A stretch of DNA of 64,000 nucleotides from Lysobacterales bacterium. Its GTDB lineage: Bacteria; Pseudomonadota; Gammaproteobacteria; Xanthomonadales; SZUA-5. Of the stretch, positions 8,665 to 18,880 are shown piece after piece; within the stretch, counting starts at the first letter, position 1; the number at the start of each line of letters is the position of its first letter. A program made the position numbers and the translations under genes. The stretch is taken from the NCBI GenBank assembly GCA_022841325.1, contig JALHRS010000001.1:122889-186888 (forward strand). Reading direction: 5' to 3'. The notes beneath the pieces are model-generated. The model saw only the letters and a list, made by a program, of their open reading frames with translations, was not told where the DNA came from and ran no database searches.

Positions 8665-11526
8665 ATGTCCGCACCGGCCCACCGTTCATCGGCACTGGAG
8701 CACCTGACCGAAGTCTTCGCCACCACGGAGACGGTCGCGGTGATCAGCCGGCTGTCCGACGGATTGATCGTGGCGCTGAGCCCGGGCGTGGAAGCGCTGT
8801 TCGGGGCACCGCGATCACGGATGCTCGGGCGAACCGCACTGGAACTGGGCTTCTGGCCCGGCGCCGAGCAAAGAGACAGCATGCTCAATCTGCTCAGAGA
8901 GCGCGGCCTCGCCGTCGGCGAGGCGGTGGCCATGCACACACCGGCAGGCCGCAACTACGACGGACTGATGACCTGCACGCTGATCACCGTCGACGATGAG
9001 CGCTTCATCTTCTCGCTGATTCAGGACATCCACGCCCACGACTCCGAAGCCAGGGCGCAGACCCGCCAGGCCGCCAGTTTCCGTACCCTGATCATGGAAT
9101 CGCAGGTCGGCGTCTATCGCCGGCTGATGGATCCTCCCCGCCTCAGCGAAGCCAACCCGGCGCTGGCCAAGATGCTGGGCTATGCCTCACCTGAAGCCTT
9201 GCTGGCCGCCAGCGTCGGCATGCCTGCCTTTGACTATGTCGACGCTGCCCACGCGCAGACAGTCGCCGCACGGCTGCAGCAAGTCGGTCGCATCACCGAA
9301 CTACGCGCGGAACTGCACCGCAAGGACGGCAGCAGCCTTTGGGTCAGCGAGAGTGCAACAGCCCTGCGCGGCTCGGACGGCAGCGTCTTGCAGATCGATG
9401 GCACGCTGATCGACATCACCATCCAGGTGCGCGCCGAACAGGCGCTGTCGCAAAGCGAAGCCCTGTATCGCAATCTGGTCGAGAATTCGCGCGACGGCGT
9501 TTTCCTGATGCAGCACGGCCGCGTGCTTTTTGCCAACGAAGCGCTGGGCGAGATTCTCGGCTACCGCAGTGAGGAGATCATCGGCGCCAGCTACTTCGAC
9601 TGGGTGGCGCCGGAGGATCTGGCTGCGCAGGCCGCACGCAAGAATGCCCGCGAGTCAGGCTCGCGCGAGACCCAGGAATACGAAATCCATTTGCTCCGCC
9701 GTGACGGATCCCGCTGCCTGTGCGCGGTGCGCGCCGGCGCGGTGAACTTCCGCGGCGAGCCGGCGTCCATCGGCACCCTGCGCGACATCACCGAGGCCCG
9801 CGCCCAGCAGGCACGCCTGCAAGCCGCCGAAGAGCGCTATCGGCTGCTGTTCAAGCACGCCGTTCTGGGGATGTTCCAGAGCACGCTTGAGGGCGATCTG
9901 ATCGAAGTCAACGAGGCCATGGCGCGGATGTTCGGCTATGACTCACCGGAGGCCATGCGCGCGGAGGCGCCGAGCATCCGCCGGCGCTACTCCAATCCCG
10001 ACATGCGCGACCGCGCGCTCAAGACCATCCTGCGCGACGGCCAGATTCTGGGCTGGGAATTCGAGATGCTGCGTCGCAACGGCGAGCATTTCTGGGTGCT
10101 CTCCAGCGCCCGCATCGTGCGCCCGCATGCCGACGGGCCCGGACACCTCGAAGGCAGCCTGCTCGATATCAGCGCCCGCCGTGCGGCCGAACAGGAGCTC
10201 AAGTTCCTGGCCCATCACGACAGCCTGACCGGCTTGTCAAACCGGCGCAGTTTCGAGCTGCAGCTGGTGAGCGCGCTGGAACGGCTCGGGGCCGATGATG
10301 ACGGGCCCTATGGCGTGTTTCTGCTGGATCTCGACCGCTTCAAGGTGGTCAACGACAGCCTCGGTCACGCCGCCGGCGACGAATTGCTGGTGCAGTTCAG
10401 CGAACGCCTGCGCTCGGCGATGGGCGGGCGCACGCTGGTGGCCCGCTACGGCGGCGACGAATTCGCGCTGCTCTGCCGACAAACCCTGGATGCCGGCTCG
10501 GCCAAGGCACTCGCCGATCTGGTGCAGAGCATTGCCCGCACCCCGTTCCAGGTGCGCGGACACCAGGTCTTCAGCGGTGCCTCGATCGGCATCGTGCTGG
10601 TCAATCATGCCGATCAGGATCCCGGGAGCATCCTGCGCGATGCCGACACCGCCATGTTCCGCGCCAAGTCCCAGGGCAGCGGCTACGCCCTGTTCGACCA
10701 GCGGATGCATGCGGCGGCGCGCGAGCGGCTGGCGCTGGAAACGGATCTGCGCTTCGCCGTCAATCGCGGCGAGCTGGTGCCCTATTTCCAGCCGATGTGG
10801 AGTCTGCGCGAACAACGCGTGGTCGGCGTCGAAGCCCTGGTGCGCTGGCAGCATCCGCAGCGAGGCCTGCTGGCGCCGGCGGAATTTCTGGATGTCGCCG
10901 AGGAAACCGGCCTGCTGTCGGCGATCGATCTGCAGATGCTGGAGATGTCTCTGCAGCAGCTGCTGAGCTGGCGGAGTGCCTTTGGTGATCGCGCCCCCGG
11001 TCGCCTCAGCGTCAACATCTCCGATCGATTGTTCGCATCGCGGAGCTTTCCCGCTGAACTGCAACAGCTGCTCGAGGCCAGTGGCGCCAATCCGGGCCAA
11101 CTTCAGCTGGAGATCACCGAAACCGTGTTCCGGGGCGCGCCCGACCGCCTGCGGGGCACGCTGGCGGCACTGAAGGCTCTGGGTGTCGGTCTGGTGGTAG
11201 ACGATTTCGGCACCGGATATTCCTCGCTGGTGTCCTTCTCCGAAGCCGCATTCGACGGTCTGAAGATCGACCGTGGCTTCATCCATGACCTGGAACACAA
11301 CCCGCGCCACCGGGCCATCGTCCGCACCATCACCCAGTTCGCCCGCGATCTGGACCTCAGCCTGGTCGCCGAAGGCGTCGAGACCGAGATGCAGGCCAAT
11401 CTGCTGGCGGAGTTCGGCTGCGATCTGGTCCAGGGCTATCTGTATGCGCCGCCGCTGGCAGCGCCGGTCATGGCCGACTGGTTTCGCGATCCCAGTCCGC
11501 GGCGGGGCATCGCTACCCGAGTCTGA
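8665..11526 (+). CDS. Multi-PAS GGDEF-EAL cyclic-di-GMP turnover protein
   Basis: A 953-residue cytoplasmic regulator. Three clear PAS domains (about 145-270, 270-395 and 395-520) follow a degenerate N-terminal PAS-like region. A GGDEF domain comes next, with an intact YGGDEF at about residue 595 that could make c-di-GMP. Then comes an EAL domain with GVEALVRW at about 720 and DDFGTGYSSL at about 845, which could hydrolyse it. The key residues of both domains look intact, so it may be bifunctional or allosterically regulated. There are no membrane segments. A TACACT hexamer ends 6 bases before the ATG without a Shine-Dalgarno, which would fit a leaderless start. Confidence 0.93.
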   Translation: MSAPAHRSSALEHLTEVFATTETVAVISRLSDGLIVALSPGVEALFGAPRSRMLGRTALELGFWPGAEQRDSMLNLLRERGLAVGEAVAMHTPAGRNYDGLMTCTLITVDDERFIFSLIQDIHAHDSEARAQTRQAASFRTLIMESQVGVYRRLMDPPRLSEANPALAKMLGYASPEALLAASVGMPAFDYVDAAHAQTVAARLQQVGRITELRAELHRKDGSSLWVSESATALRGSDGSVLQIDGTLIDITIQVRAEQALSQSEALYRNLVENSRDGVFLMQHGRVLFANEALGEILGYRSEEIIGASYFDWVAPEDLAAQAARKNARESGSRETQEYEIHLLRRDGSRCLCAVRAGAVNFRGEPASIGTLRDITEARAQQARLQAAEERYRLLFKHAVLGMFQSTLEGDLIEVNEAMARMFGYDSPEAMRAEAPSIRRRYSNPDMRDRALKTILRDGQILGWEFEMLRRNGEHFWVLSSARIVRPHADGPGHLEGSLLDISARRAAEQELKFLAHHDSLTGLSNRRSFELQLVSALERLGADDDGPYGVFLLDLDRFKVVNDSLGHAAGDELLVQFSERLRSAMGGRTLVARYGGDEFALLCRQTLDAGSAKALADLVQSIARTPFQVRGHQVFSGASIGIVLVNHADQDPGSILRDADTAMFRAKSQGSGYALFDQRMHAAARERLALETDLRFAVNRGELVPYFQPMWSLREQRVVGVEALVRWQHPQRGLLAPAEFLDVAEETGLLSAIDLQMLEMSLQQLLSWRSAFGDRAPGRLSVNISDRLFASRSFPAELQQLLEASGANPGQLQLEITETVFRGAPDRLRGTLAALKALGVGLVVDDFGTGYSSLVSFSEAAFDGLKIDRGFIHDLEHNPRHRAIVRTITQFARDLDLSLVAEGVETEMQANLLAEFGCDLVQGYLYAPPLAAPVMADWFRDPSPRRGIATRV

Positions 11527-11616
11527 AATGTCGCTGCAATTGCGTCGCTGGCAGTCACCGGGAACCGTTTGCTGCTGCTAGCATCATCGTTCACAAGGAT
11601 TTCGCATCGGCATCCC

Positions 11617-14600
11617 ATGGAATTGCTCGGCCTGCTGGCGGTTCTGCTGTTGCTGTACCTGCTGATCGCACCGGGTCTGGCGTGGGCCATTGCCAACCGG
11701 GCCAGCACGCGGGCAGCCGAAGCTGAGCGCCGGGCCGGGCTCCAGGCCGTTGAAATTCGGCGCCTCTCCGAACAACTCGCTGATCTGCGCAATCAGCATG
11801 TGCTGCTGCAGGCGCGGGTGAAAGCTGCCGGATCATCCGCGGCTGACGCCGATGCTGCAGCTGCCCCGACGCCGGTTGCGGCACCCGCTGCTCCCGATCC
11901 AGATCTGGTCCGGGCGGCGGCGCGGACACCGCCGACGTCGCAGCGCAGTGCCCCGGGCGAGTTCCGATTCGATCCGGATGCCTTTGCCGTCCCACCGCCC
12001 CCGGTAGTCACGCCCGCACCCGAAGCCATCGATCCGGTGCCGCCCAGCCCTGCGCGGACGGAATCTGCCGCGATCACGGCAGACCGCAGCCACCAGAACT
12101 GGGATCTGCAGCCGCTGGAGAGTCCCGCGCCAGCGGAGCCACCAGCGCCCGCGCGCAGCGCCTGGACCGAAGCGCCGGTGGCCGCTGCTGCGACTGCCGA
12201 CGAATCGGCATCTGAGGAAAAACCGCGGGTGTGGAAGCCCAAGCCGCCAGGGGCAGCCCCGCAGTCGCAACCGCAGCCACCCTCGCGGCCGGCACGCAAA
12301 CCCAGCCCACCCCGAAACGTCGATACACCGATCTCGCTGTGGCTGGGTCAGGCCAAGGCCTGGCTGTTCGGCGGCAATCTGGTCGCCAAGATCGGCTTGA
12401 TGATCCTGTTCATCGGCGTGGCTTTTTTGCTGCGCCTGGCCTCCAGCTATGTCACCGTGCCGATCGAATTGCGGCTCGCGGCCATCGCTGCCGGCGCCAT
12501 CGCCCTGCTGGGCTGGGGCTGGCGTATCCGCACGACCAGACCGGGCATAGCCCTGCCCACCCAGGGCGCGGCGCTGGCGATCCTGATGCTGGTCACTTTC
12601 GGCGCCTTCAAGATCTACCACCTGCTGCCCTCGGCGCCGACCTTCGGGCTGCTGCTGGTGCTGGTGGCCTTCACCTGCATCCTGGCAGTGTTGCAGAACG
12701 CCTTGTGGCTGGCGGTCTTCGGCATCGTCGGCGGCTTTGCCGTGCCGATCCTGACCTCCAGTGGCGGCGGCAGCCATGTGGCCCTGTTCAGTTACTACGC
12801 GCTGCTCAACGCCGGCATTCTGGCGATCGCCTGGCAGCGCTCCTGGCGCTCATTGAACCTGCTCGGTTTCCTGTTCACCTTCATCATCGGCACCGCCTGG
12901 GGCGTGCAGCGCTACGAGCCCGCGCATTACGACAGCGCCCAGTTCTTCCTGATCCTGTTCGTGCTGTTCTACGTGGCCATCGCGGTGCTCTATGCCTGGC
13001 GCCAGTCCACACAACTCAAGCTCTATGTCGACGCCACGCTGGTGTTCGGCGTGCCCACCGTGGCCATGGCCCTGCAATACGGTCTGGTCAAGGACATGGA
13101 GCTCGGCAGCGCGCTGTCGGCGCTGATCTTCGGGCTGTTCTACGCGGCACTGGCGTCGATACTGTGGCGCTGGCGCCAGGGCCATCTGCGCCTGCTGGTC
13201 GAGTGCTTCTTTGCCCTGGCCATGGTCTTCGGCACGCTCGCGATCCCGCTGGCCTTCGATGGCCGCTGGACCTCGGCAGCCTGGGCGCTGGAAGGCGCCG
13301 GCGTGATCTGGGTCGGTTTGCGGCAGCGCCAGCAGCTGGTATGGCGCTTCGGCATGCTGGTGCAGTTCCTGAGCTGGGCTGCCTTCATCCGCGCCTTGAC
13401 CGGGCTCGATCCGATCAAGGCGCTGGCCGATCACATCAGTCTGGGCTTCATCCTGCTCGGCGCCACCGGCGTGTTCCTGGCGCTGATCTTCCGCGGTCAG
13501 AGCGCCCAGGCCGCAGAGGACGAGCCAACTGCGCGGACGCGCTTCGGCGGTTATGCCAGTGCCTTCATCAGCATCGCCGTGGTCTGGCTGCTGGCCGGTC
13601 TGTGGGTGGAGGTGTGGCTGCGCGTGCACGGCGCGCAACGCGCCAGTCTGTTCGTGCTCACCGCCATCGCCCTGGTCTTCGGCTTGCAGTGGCTGGGCAA
13701 GCGCGCCGAATGGCGGGTGCCGAATCTGCTCGCTGGCGCCGTGACCGCGGTGGCTGGCCTGACCTTCCTGGCGCTGATGGCGCGCTACATGGACTGGCGC
13801 AATCTCAGCGCCTACGCCGAAACCAGCTTTGGCGCGCTGTTGGCCAACAGCGCTCTGCTGGGCGGCGCGCTGCTGAGCGGCGGTGCGCTGGTGTCGGCCT
13901 TCGCCTTCAAGCGTCAGGTGCAGGAACTGGAGGCCGAGGTGCTCGACGCCAGCAGCGCCCTGCGCTCCACCTCGGTATGGTTCCTGCTGGCCCTGTTCTG
14001 GTGGTGCGGATTCGGTTTGCATGGCGCGGCCCATGCGCTGGCCTGGTTGACGACCCCTGCCGCAGGCGAGCCTGCGCTCTGGTACCGAATCCCGTTCTGG
14101 GCCGGCTACAGCATCGGTCTGGCGCTGTCGGCCTGGGGCGCAATGGCGCTGGCTCAGCGCTACGCCTTCCCGCAACGGGACAGCGTGCTGCGGCTGATCT
14201 GGCCCACCCTCACGGCTGCGGCGCTGTGGGCCTTCCTGATTCAGGTCTCACCCGGGGTGCCGATCGAGCATCTGCTCGACTTCTCCTGGGCCAGCACCCT
14301 GCCTGGCGAAGGCGGGCTGGCCGACGTGCTGCGCGCCTGGCTGGGCGGACCGCTGCTCGGCACGCTGATACTGGTTGCCCTGTGCTGGATGGCACTGCAG
14401 CGCCTGCGCGATGAGCGCCGTCATCCGGATCTGAGCCAGACCCAGCGCAGCGCCGCCATCGCGGTCTGGCTGATCGGGCTGACCGTGGCCGTTCAGCTGC
14501 TGCTGGTGGACGGACTGGCCGTGGCCAGCACCCAGGCCTTGTCGGCCCTGGGCGCCAGCAGCCAGCCGCCGCTGGCCTGGCTGAGCTACGCCGATCTGCG

Positions 14601-15687
14601 CTTGCTGTGGAGCTGCGCCGCGGCGCTTGTTGCGCTGCAGCTGATGCTGAAAACCGGCTTCGGCGCCCTGGGCTGGCTCGCCGTCCCTGCCGTCGCCATG
14701 CAGGCACTGGCCAGCCTGGCCGTGCTGGCCGGGCTCTATCAGCGCGCCCAGTTGCCCACGCTGGGCACCGGCGCGGCACTGCTGCTGACCTGGGTGGCCA
14801 TCGCGCTCGGCGCGCGTCTGTGGCAACGTGAGCAGCCGATCGGCGAACGCAGCCTCAAGTGGCTGCATTTTGGCCGGGTCATTGCCCCCTGGCTGATGCT
14901 GGCGCCACTCGTCTCGCTGAACCTCATGCCCTGGCTGGCGGGTGAGCCCGCGGCCTATGTGAATCTGGAAGACGCCGAATGGGTGGTCGCCGGCATGTGG
15001 CCCGACTATCTGGCGGCCTGGGCGTCGCTGGGCGCTTTGTTCCTGGGCCTGCGGCAGGTCCGGACTCAAGGCTGGCCGCTGCGTCCGCTCGGCACCTGGT
15101 ACGGCGAGGTGGTGATTCCGATCGCTGCGTTCTGGGCCACGCTGCTGGCGGTCTACTGGAATCTGCGCCAGGACGGCAGCATGCAGCCGCTGCCCTATCT
15201 GCCCATCCTCAATCCGCTCGACCTGACCACCGCCTTTGTGGCCTTGCTGTGGGCTGATCTGTGGCGCATGTACCGTCATCAGATCAGCGCCGAGCGCCGT
15301 CAGGACATCATGCGCACGGCGATGGCCCTGGCTTTCGCCTGGCTCAATCTGATGCTCTTGCGCACCGCAGCGCAGTATCTGGGACTGCCCTACCGTTTTG
15401 ATCCCCTGTACCAGTCGCAGTTCGTGCAAGCCATGCTGTCGCTGGTGTGGACGCTATGCGCCTTCGGGCTGATGCGCTACGCCGTGGGCAAGTTGTCCAA
15501 ACCGCTGTGGACGGTCGGTGCCGTGCTGCTGGGCGTGGTCGTGGTCAAGCTGTTCCTGGTCGATCTCTCCAACGTCGGCAGCGTCGCCCGGATCGTCTCC
15601 TTCATGGGCGTCGGCGGATTGATGCTGCTGATCGGATATCTGGCGCCGCTGCCACGTGAGGCCGCCGCGGATACGGATGGTGACTGA
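11617..15687 (+). CDS. DUF2339 family polytopic membrane protein
   Basis: A very large (1356 residue) inner-membrane protein. It opens with a hydrophobic anchor and a short coiled-coil-like stretch (AEAERRAGLQAVEIRRLSEQ). A long Pro/Ala-rich linker follows to about residue 235. The rest is a series of some 25-30 hydrophobic helices to the C-terminus. This is the layout of DUF2339 proteins, whose function is unknown to me. The start is placed at the ATG at 11617, where the hydrophobic segment begins. The DUF3999 gene follows 132 bases downstream on the same strand, a pairing I recall from other Proteobacteria, so the two proteins probably act together at the membrane. Confidence 0.85.
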   Translation: MELLGLLAVLLLLYLLIAPGLAWAIANRASTRAAEAERRAGLQAVEIRRLSEQLADLRNQHVLLQARVKAAGSSAADADAAAAPTPVAAPAAPDPDLVRAAARTPPTSQRSAPGEFRFDPDAFAVPPPPVVTPAPEAIDPVPPSPARTESAAITADRSHQNWDLQPLESPAPAEPPAPARSAWTEAPVAAAATADESASEEKPRVWKPKPPGAAPQSQPQPPSRPARKPSPPRNVDTPISLWLGQAKAWLFGGNLVAKIGLMILFIGVAFLLRLASSYVTVPIELRLAAIAAGAIALLGWGWRIRTTRPGIALPTQGAALAILMLVTFGAFKIYHLLPSAPTFGLLLVLVAFTCILAVLQNALWLAVFGIVGGFAVPILTSSGGGSHVALFSYYALLNAGILAIAWQRSWRSLNLLGFLFTFIIGTAWGVQRYEPAHYDSAQFFLILFVLFYVAIAVLYAWRQSTQLKLYVDATLVFGVPTVAMALQYGLVKDMELGSALSALIFGLFYAALASILWRWRQGHLRLLVECFFALAMVFGTLAIPLAFDGRWTSAAWALEGAGVIWVGLRQRQQLVWRFGMLVQFLSWAAFIRALTGLDPIKALADHISLGFILLGATGVFLALIFRGQSAQAAEDEPTARTRFGGYASAFISIAVVWLLAGLWVEVWLRVHGAQRASLFVLTAIALVFGLQWLGKRAEWRVPNLLAGAVTAVAGLTFLALMARYMDWRNLSAYAETSFGALLANSALLGGALLSGGALVSAFAFKRQVQELEAEVLDASSALRSTSVWFLLALFWWCGFGLHGAAHALAWLTTPAAGEPALWYRIPFWAGYSIGLALSAWGAMALAQRYAFPQRDSVLRLIWPTLTAAALWAFLIQVSPGVPIEHLLDFSWASTLPGEGGLADVLRAWLGGPLLGTLILVALCWMALQRLRDERRHPDLSQTQRSAAIAVWLIGLTVAVQLLLVDGLAVASTQALSALGASSQPPLAWLSYADLRLLWSCAAALVALQLMLKTGFGALGWLAVPAVAMQALASLAVLAGLYQRAQLPTLGTGAALLLTWVAIALGARLWQREQPIGERSLKWLHFGRVIAPWLMLAPLVSLNLMPWLAGEPAAYVNLEDAEWVVAGMWPDYLAAWASLGALFLGLRQVRTQGWPLRPLGTWYGEVVIPIAAFWATLLAVYWNLRQDGSMQPLPYLPILNPLDLTTAFVALLWADLWRMYRHQISAERRQDIMRTAMALAFAWLNLMLLRTAAQYLGLPYRFDPLYQSQFVQAMLSLVWTLCAFGLMRYAVGKLSKPLWTVGAVLLGVVVVKLFLVDLSNVGSVARIVSFMGVGGLMLLIGYLAPLPREAAADTDGD

Positions 15688-15819
15688 GCCCCAGGTATTC
15701 CAAGGCAGTTTGTTGGTGACGCAGGGCCGGGCCCCTGCCCCTGTCCTTCGAGGCGAATAATCCGTGAGCTCTCTCGTTACTGCTGACTGCGCGAACCCAA
15801 CACACCTCCGAAACCCGCC

Positions 15820-17247
15820 ATGAAAGCGCCGATCATCCTTGCCCTGCTTCTGCCCCTGCTGGCCTATGCCGAGCCGCCGCCCATGCACGCGCCGACGCCG
15901 GACGAGTTCGCGCTGCGGCTGCCGCTCGGCGTCAGCGGCGAAAATGGCGTGGTCCAGCTGCAACTGCCCCTGATCGTCTATCAGAACTCGCGCAGCGCCG
16001 AACTGGCCGATCTCCGGGTCTACAACGGCACCGGCCAACTGCTGCCCTATGCGCTGTATCGCCCCAGCTATCGCACCCGCACCCAATCGCGGGAATCGGG
16101 CACCCGTTTGTTCCCGATCTACCAGAGCTCCCAACTGCCAACCAGCGCCGGCGATCTGCAACTGGAGCTGCGTACCGGTCGCGATGGCGCCATCGTCTCG
16201 ATTGCCAGCAAGGGCGCCGTCGCTGCCACCGGCGAGAAGCTGAGCGCGCTCATCATCGACCTCGGCGCCAGTGAACGCGGCGAGGTGCTGGAGAGCCTGC
16301 GCTTCGAATTGCCCGAATCGGCGCCGGATTACCGCGCCAGACTCGCCATCGAACGCAGCGATGATCTGAAGTTCTGGGAGGGTATCGCCAACGGCAGCGT
16401 CGACTGGATCAGTTCGGTCGATGCCTCGCAGCGCCTGATCAGCGACGGCATCGAGGTGCCGACCGGTCAGGGGCGTTATCTGAAGTTGCGCTGGGTCGAG
16501 GGCGAACCGATCAACTTCGGCGCCGTCCGCGCGCGCTGGCGCAGTTCGACCATCACTATCGACCCGACGCTGGAGCTGGCACTCGACAGCGCGCCCGGCA
16601 AGGTCGACGGCGATTTCAGCTATGCCGCGAGTCCGGCCATCGTCGCCACCGCGCTCGGTCTGATCCTGCCCGAAGCCAACACCGTGCTGCCGGTGTCGAT
16701 CGGTTTCTACCGCGACCAGGGCCAGCGACAGCCGCGCTGGTGGCTGCAGACCCGCGTCGAGAGCACCTTCTATCGACTGAATCAGAACGGACGCGAGCGT
16801 AGCTCCGGTCGCATCAGCATCGCCCCGATGTCCGGCCCGGAGTGGATTGTGCGTCCGCATACACCCGGTCATGCCGCACCGAAGCTGGTGCTGGAGTGGC
16901 AGCCGCAGACCCTGGTATTCAATGCCCAGGGCCAGGATTTCCAGCTGGCTGTCGGCGCGGCACCCGAGACTTACCGCCGCTGGACCGGCGGTCCGTCGGC
17001 ACTGGCACAGGTCGCCCCCGGCTACAGCGCCTTGGAAATCGAACAGCTGGAGCGCGCCAGGGTGGGCTCGCCACTGGCCACGACAGCGCCGCCCCAGATC
17101 AAGCCTGCCGAAGCGACGGATGACGTCGATCAGGCCCGGCTGCGGCGTTTCATACTCTGGAGCGTGCTCGGCATCGGCGTGATCCTGCTCGGATTCATGA
17201 GCTGGCGGCTGTATGGGCAACTGAACGCCGGCGACAAGGCAGACTGA
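15820..17247 (+). CDS. DUF3999 family exported, membrane-anchored protein
   Basis: A 475-residue protein with an N-terminal signal peptide (MKAPIILALLLPLLAYA), a long beta-rich extracytoplasmic region containing FRLPLGVSG-like and LRVYNGTGQLLPYAL motifs, and one C-terminal membrane helix at about 443-465 followed by a short basic tail. This architecture and the position after the DUF2339 gene fit the DUF3999 family. I infer a periplasmic domain tethered to the inner membrane that partners the DUF2339 protein. No enzymatic motif was recognised. Downstream lies a repeat-filled gap and then a convergent gene. Confidence 0.8.
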   Translation: MKAPIILALLLPLLAYAEPPPMHAPTPDEFALRLPLGVSGENGVVQLQLPLIVYQNSRSAELADLRVYNGTGQLLPYALYRPSYRTRTQSRESGTRLFPIYQSSQLPTSAGDLQLELRTGRDGAIVSIASKGAVAATGEKLSALIIDLGASERGEVLESLRFELPESAPDYRARLAIERSDDLKFWEGIANGSVDWISSVDASQRLISDGIEVPTGQGRYLKLRWVEGEPINFGAVRARWRSSTITIDPTLELALDSAPGKVDGDFSYAASPAIVATALGLILPEANTVLPVSIGFYRDQGQRQPRWWLQTRVESTFYRLNQNGRERSSGRISIAPMSGPEWIVRPHTPGHAAPKLVLEWQPQTLVFNAQGQDFQLAVGAAPETYRRWTGGPSALAQVAPGYSALEIEQLERARVGSPLATTAPPQIKPAEATDDVDQARLRRFILWSVLGIGVILLGFMSWRLYGQLNAGDKAD

Positions 17248-17615
17248 GGCTGCCGGCAGAAGCAGAACAGCGGCGTCATTGCGAGATTGGCATGAAGTGG
17301 CTTTCCGAAGCCCGAAGTGCGCGCAGCGCTCTCCAGGTGAAGCGGTGGGCGCCGGGGAGCCGCTGCGCGGCACCCTCGGCCTACCGCCGCACGGGGCTCT
17401 CCATCAACCCATGTCCTGAGTTGTTGATGCGTCATTGCGAGGAGCGCAGCGACGAAGCAATCCAGTGCTTCTGTAGCTGTACCTCTGGATTGCTTCCCCC
17501 GGATCAAGTCCGGGGTCGCAATGACGCCGAGGGGTTCATGGCCCATGCGCAGTGTCGGGCCGAAACAGGTGGCTCGCAAATGACGCATCGGGCACTGACC
17601 CCCACCCCTGCCGCG
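17248..17615. repeat. Repeat-module cluster E in the convergent gap after the DUF3999 gene
   Basis: The 368-base gap has no credible gene. It contains a 94-base imperfect palindrome at 17431-17524 that starts GTCATTGCGAGGAGCGCAGC and ends GGGGTCGCAATGAC. Nearly the same sequence occurs at 58913-59007. Also present are the GCCGGGGAGCCG module at 17351-17383, an inverted copy of the AGAGCGCTGCGCGCAC module at about 17320-17340, and a TGTCGGGCCGAAACAG module at about 17552-17567 matching 58779-58795 in inverse. A second CGTCATTGCGAG start lies at about 17274. The same modules appear in a different order and orientation in the 58.7-59.3 kb gap. Confidence 0.85.
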
Positions 17616-18683
17616 CTACTGCACATGCAGTTGCCAATGACCTTCGCGATCGCTGGCGCAGGAATAGAAGGCAATCGAGAAGTGGCTGTCCGCGCTGCAG
17701 CCGGTCCGCGCCGCACAGGCCTGGTCAAAACGCTGGCGCACCTGGGCCAGACTGACGCCGGTCGCGCCGCCGAAGGACGGCGGCGTGTCGTAGGGATAGA
17801 GCCAGGTCGTCGCGCTGCCCCAGGCATCATAGGCAATCGTGGCATAGGCAAAGTTCTGGCCGGGCACCGGGCCGGCGATGACCAGTTCGATCTGGTCGTC
17901 GTCGATCCGCATCCCTGCGATGCTGGCCTTGATCGCTTCCGGCAATTCCTGGTCCAGAAAGGCAAAGGCCTCGCTGCTGTCAGCAGCCCACTGCCGCCGC
18001 GGATACTCGGGCACGGGCATGGGTAGCGGCGCATTCTGCTCACCGAGTTCGGAATGCCCGGCCAGCAGGGTGTCGCTGGTGGACAGACGCGCAAATGCCG
18101 GCGCATCCGGTGGCTCGACCTCGATCTGCCAGCCCTGTGCCTGTAGCCGGATGCTACGGCGGATGATGCTGCCGTCATCCGGCCTGGCCAGCAGCTCGAT
18201 GCTGGCCAGCGGCAGCGGCAGCGTTCGCAGCAACATGCCCATCTCGCCCCAGAGATTGGGGTTGCCGCGCTCGCGATCGTCGGCTTCCACGGCCAGAAAG
18301 GCTTTCAGCGGATGGTCGACACGCGCCTCGCTCAGGCCGTCGGCCGAGCAACTCAGGCGCAACAGGCTCTGCGGACTGTCTCCCTGGTAGACGTAGACAT
18401 CCACCCGATCCGCGGCCAGCGCCAGCGCCTGCGGTGGATGGTAGTAACTGAAAGCCGCGTTGGTGGCTTCCCGGCACTGCGTCAGGATCTGCTGGCCGTC
18501 GGCGCTGGCAAAGGCGGCCTGGAAGGGCTCGCGATAGGCGTTCTCGGCGGCTTCCTGCGCCGCCTGCGCCACCTGCGCCGCGAGCTTCGCCTGTTCGTCT
18601 TGCCGCTCCACGATCTTCGCGGCAACCCACCCGACGCAGGCAAAAACGACGATGACCAATCCCAGTTTGATCAGGTCACGCAT
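17616..18683 (-). CDS. Membrane-anchored protein of unknown function
   Basis: A 355-residue protein I do not recognise. It begins with one membrane helix (residues 3-25, DLIKLGLVIVVFACVGWVAA), then an Ala/Gln/Glu-rich helical stretch (about 28-55), then a globular region that should lie in the periplasm. Scattered cysteines (for example QCREA, LSCSADG, DQACAARTGC, FYSCASD) could form disulfides. The start at 18683 places the helix directly at the N-terminus; longer in-frame extensions read through repeat DNA and are rejected. It is downstream of prmC on the same strand but separated by about 200 bases of repeat-like sequence, so co-transcription is uncertain. Confidence 0.7.
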   Translation of the reverse strand: MRDLIKLGLVIVVFACVGWVAAKIVERQDEQAKLAAQVAQAAQEAAENAYREPFQAAFASADGQQILTQCREATNAAFSYYHPPQALALAADRVDVYVYQGDSPQSLLRLSCSADGLSEARVDHPLKAFLAVEADDRERGNPNLWGEMGMLLRTLPLPLASIELLARPDDGSIIRRSIRLQAQGWQIEVEPPDAPAFARLSTSDTLLAGHSELGEQNAPLPMPVPEYPRRQWAADSSEAFAFLDQELPEAIKASIAGMRIDDDQIELVIAGPVPGQNFAYATIAYDAWGSATTWLYPYDTPPSFGGATGVSLAQVRQRFDQACAARTGCSADSHFSIAFYSCASDREGHWQLHVQ

Positions 18684-18880
18684 GCTTGGCTCCGCACCAG
18701 AATCCTTGATGTTTGCAGCCGGCGAGGGGCTGGACCGAAGCCGCTTTGCGGAGGGACGCGCGCCTGCGCGGCCGCTGTGGATCTGCAAGCGGCGCCGCGG
18801 CGCGGCGCCCTCCAGAGCGGGCGCGCCAGCGATCGCGTTGCGATGGCTGGCTGGTAGATGCTGGACCTCCTCGCAAAGCG
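18684..18880. repeat. GC-rich REP-like gap between prmC and the anchored unknown
   Basis: A 197-base intergenic region with no gene. It contains several short palindromes such as GGCGCCGCGGCGC and an inverted copy (18792-18817) of the CTCTGGAGGGCG module found after dxs at 8463-8491. A second dyad near 18745-18770 contains CGCGCGCCTGCGCGGCCG. No terminator with a T-run and no promoter could be picked out with confidence. Confidence 0.6.

Noticed and set aside
15721..15738. GCAGGGCCGGGCCCCTGC dyad after the DUF2339 gene as a terminator
   Set aside because: No T-run follows and the DUF3999 gene is close downstream on the same strand, so termination here is not supported.
17292..18026. 244-codon plus-strand open frame across the repeat cluster and the unknown gene
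   Set aside because: It starts in palindromic repeat DNA and runs antisense to the anchored unknown protein gene; no motif supports it.
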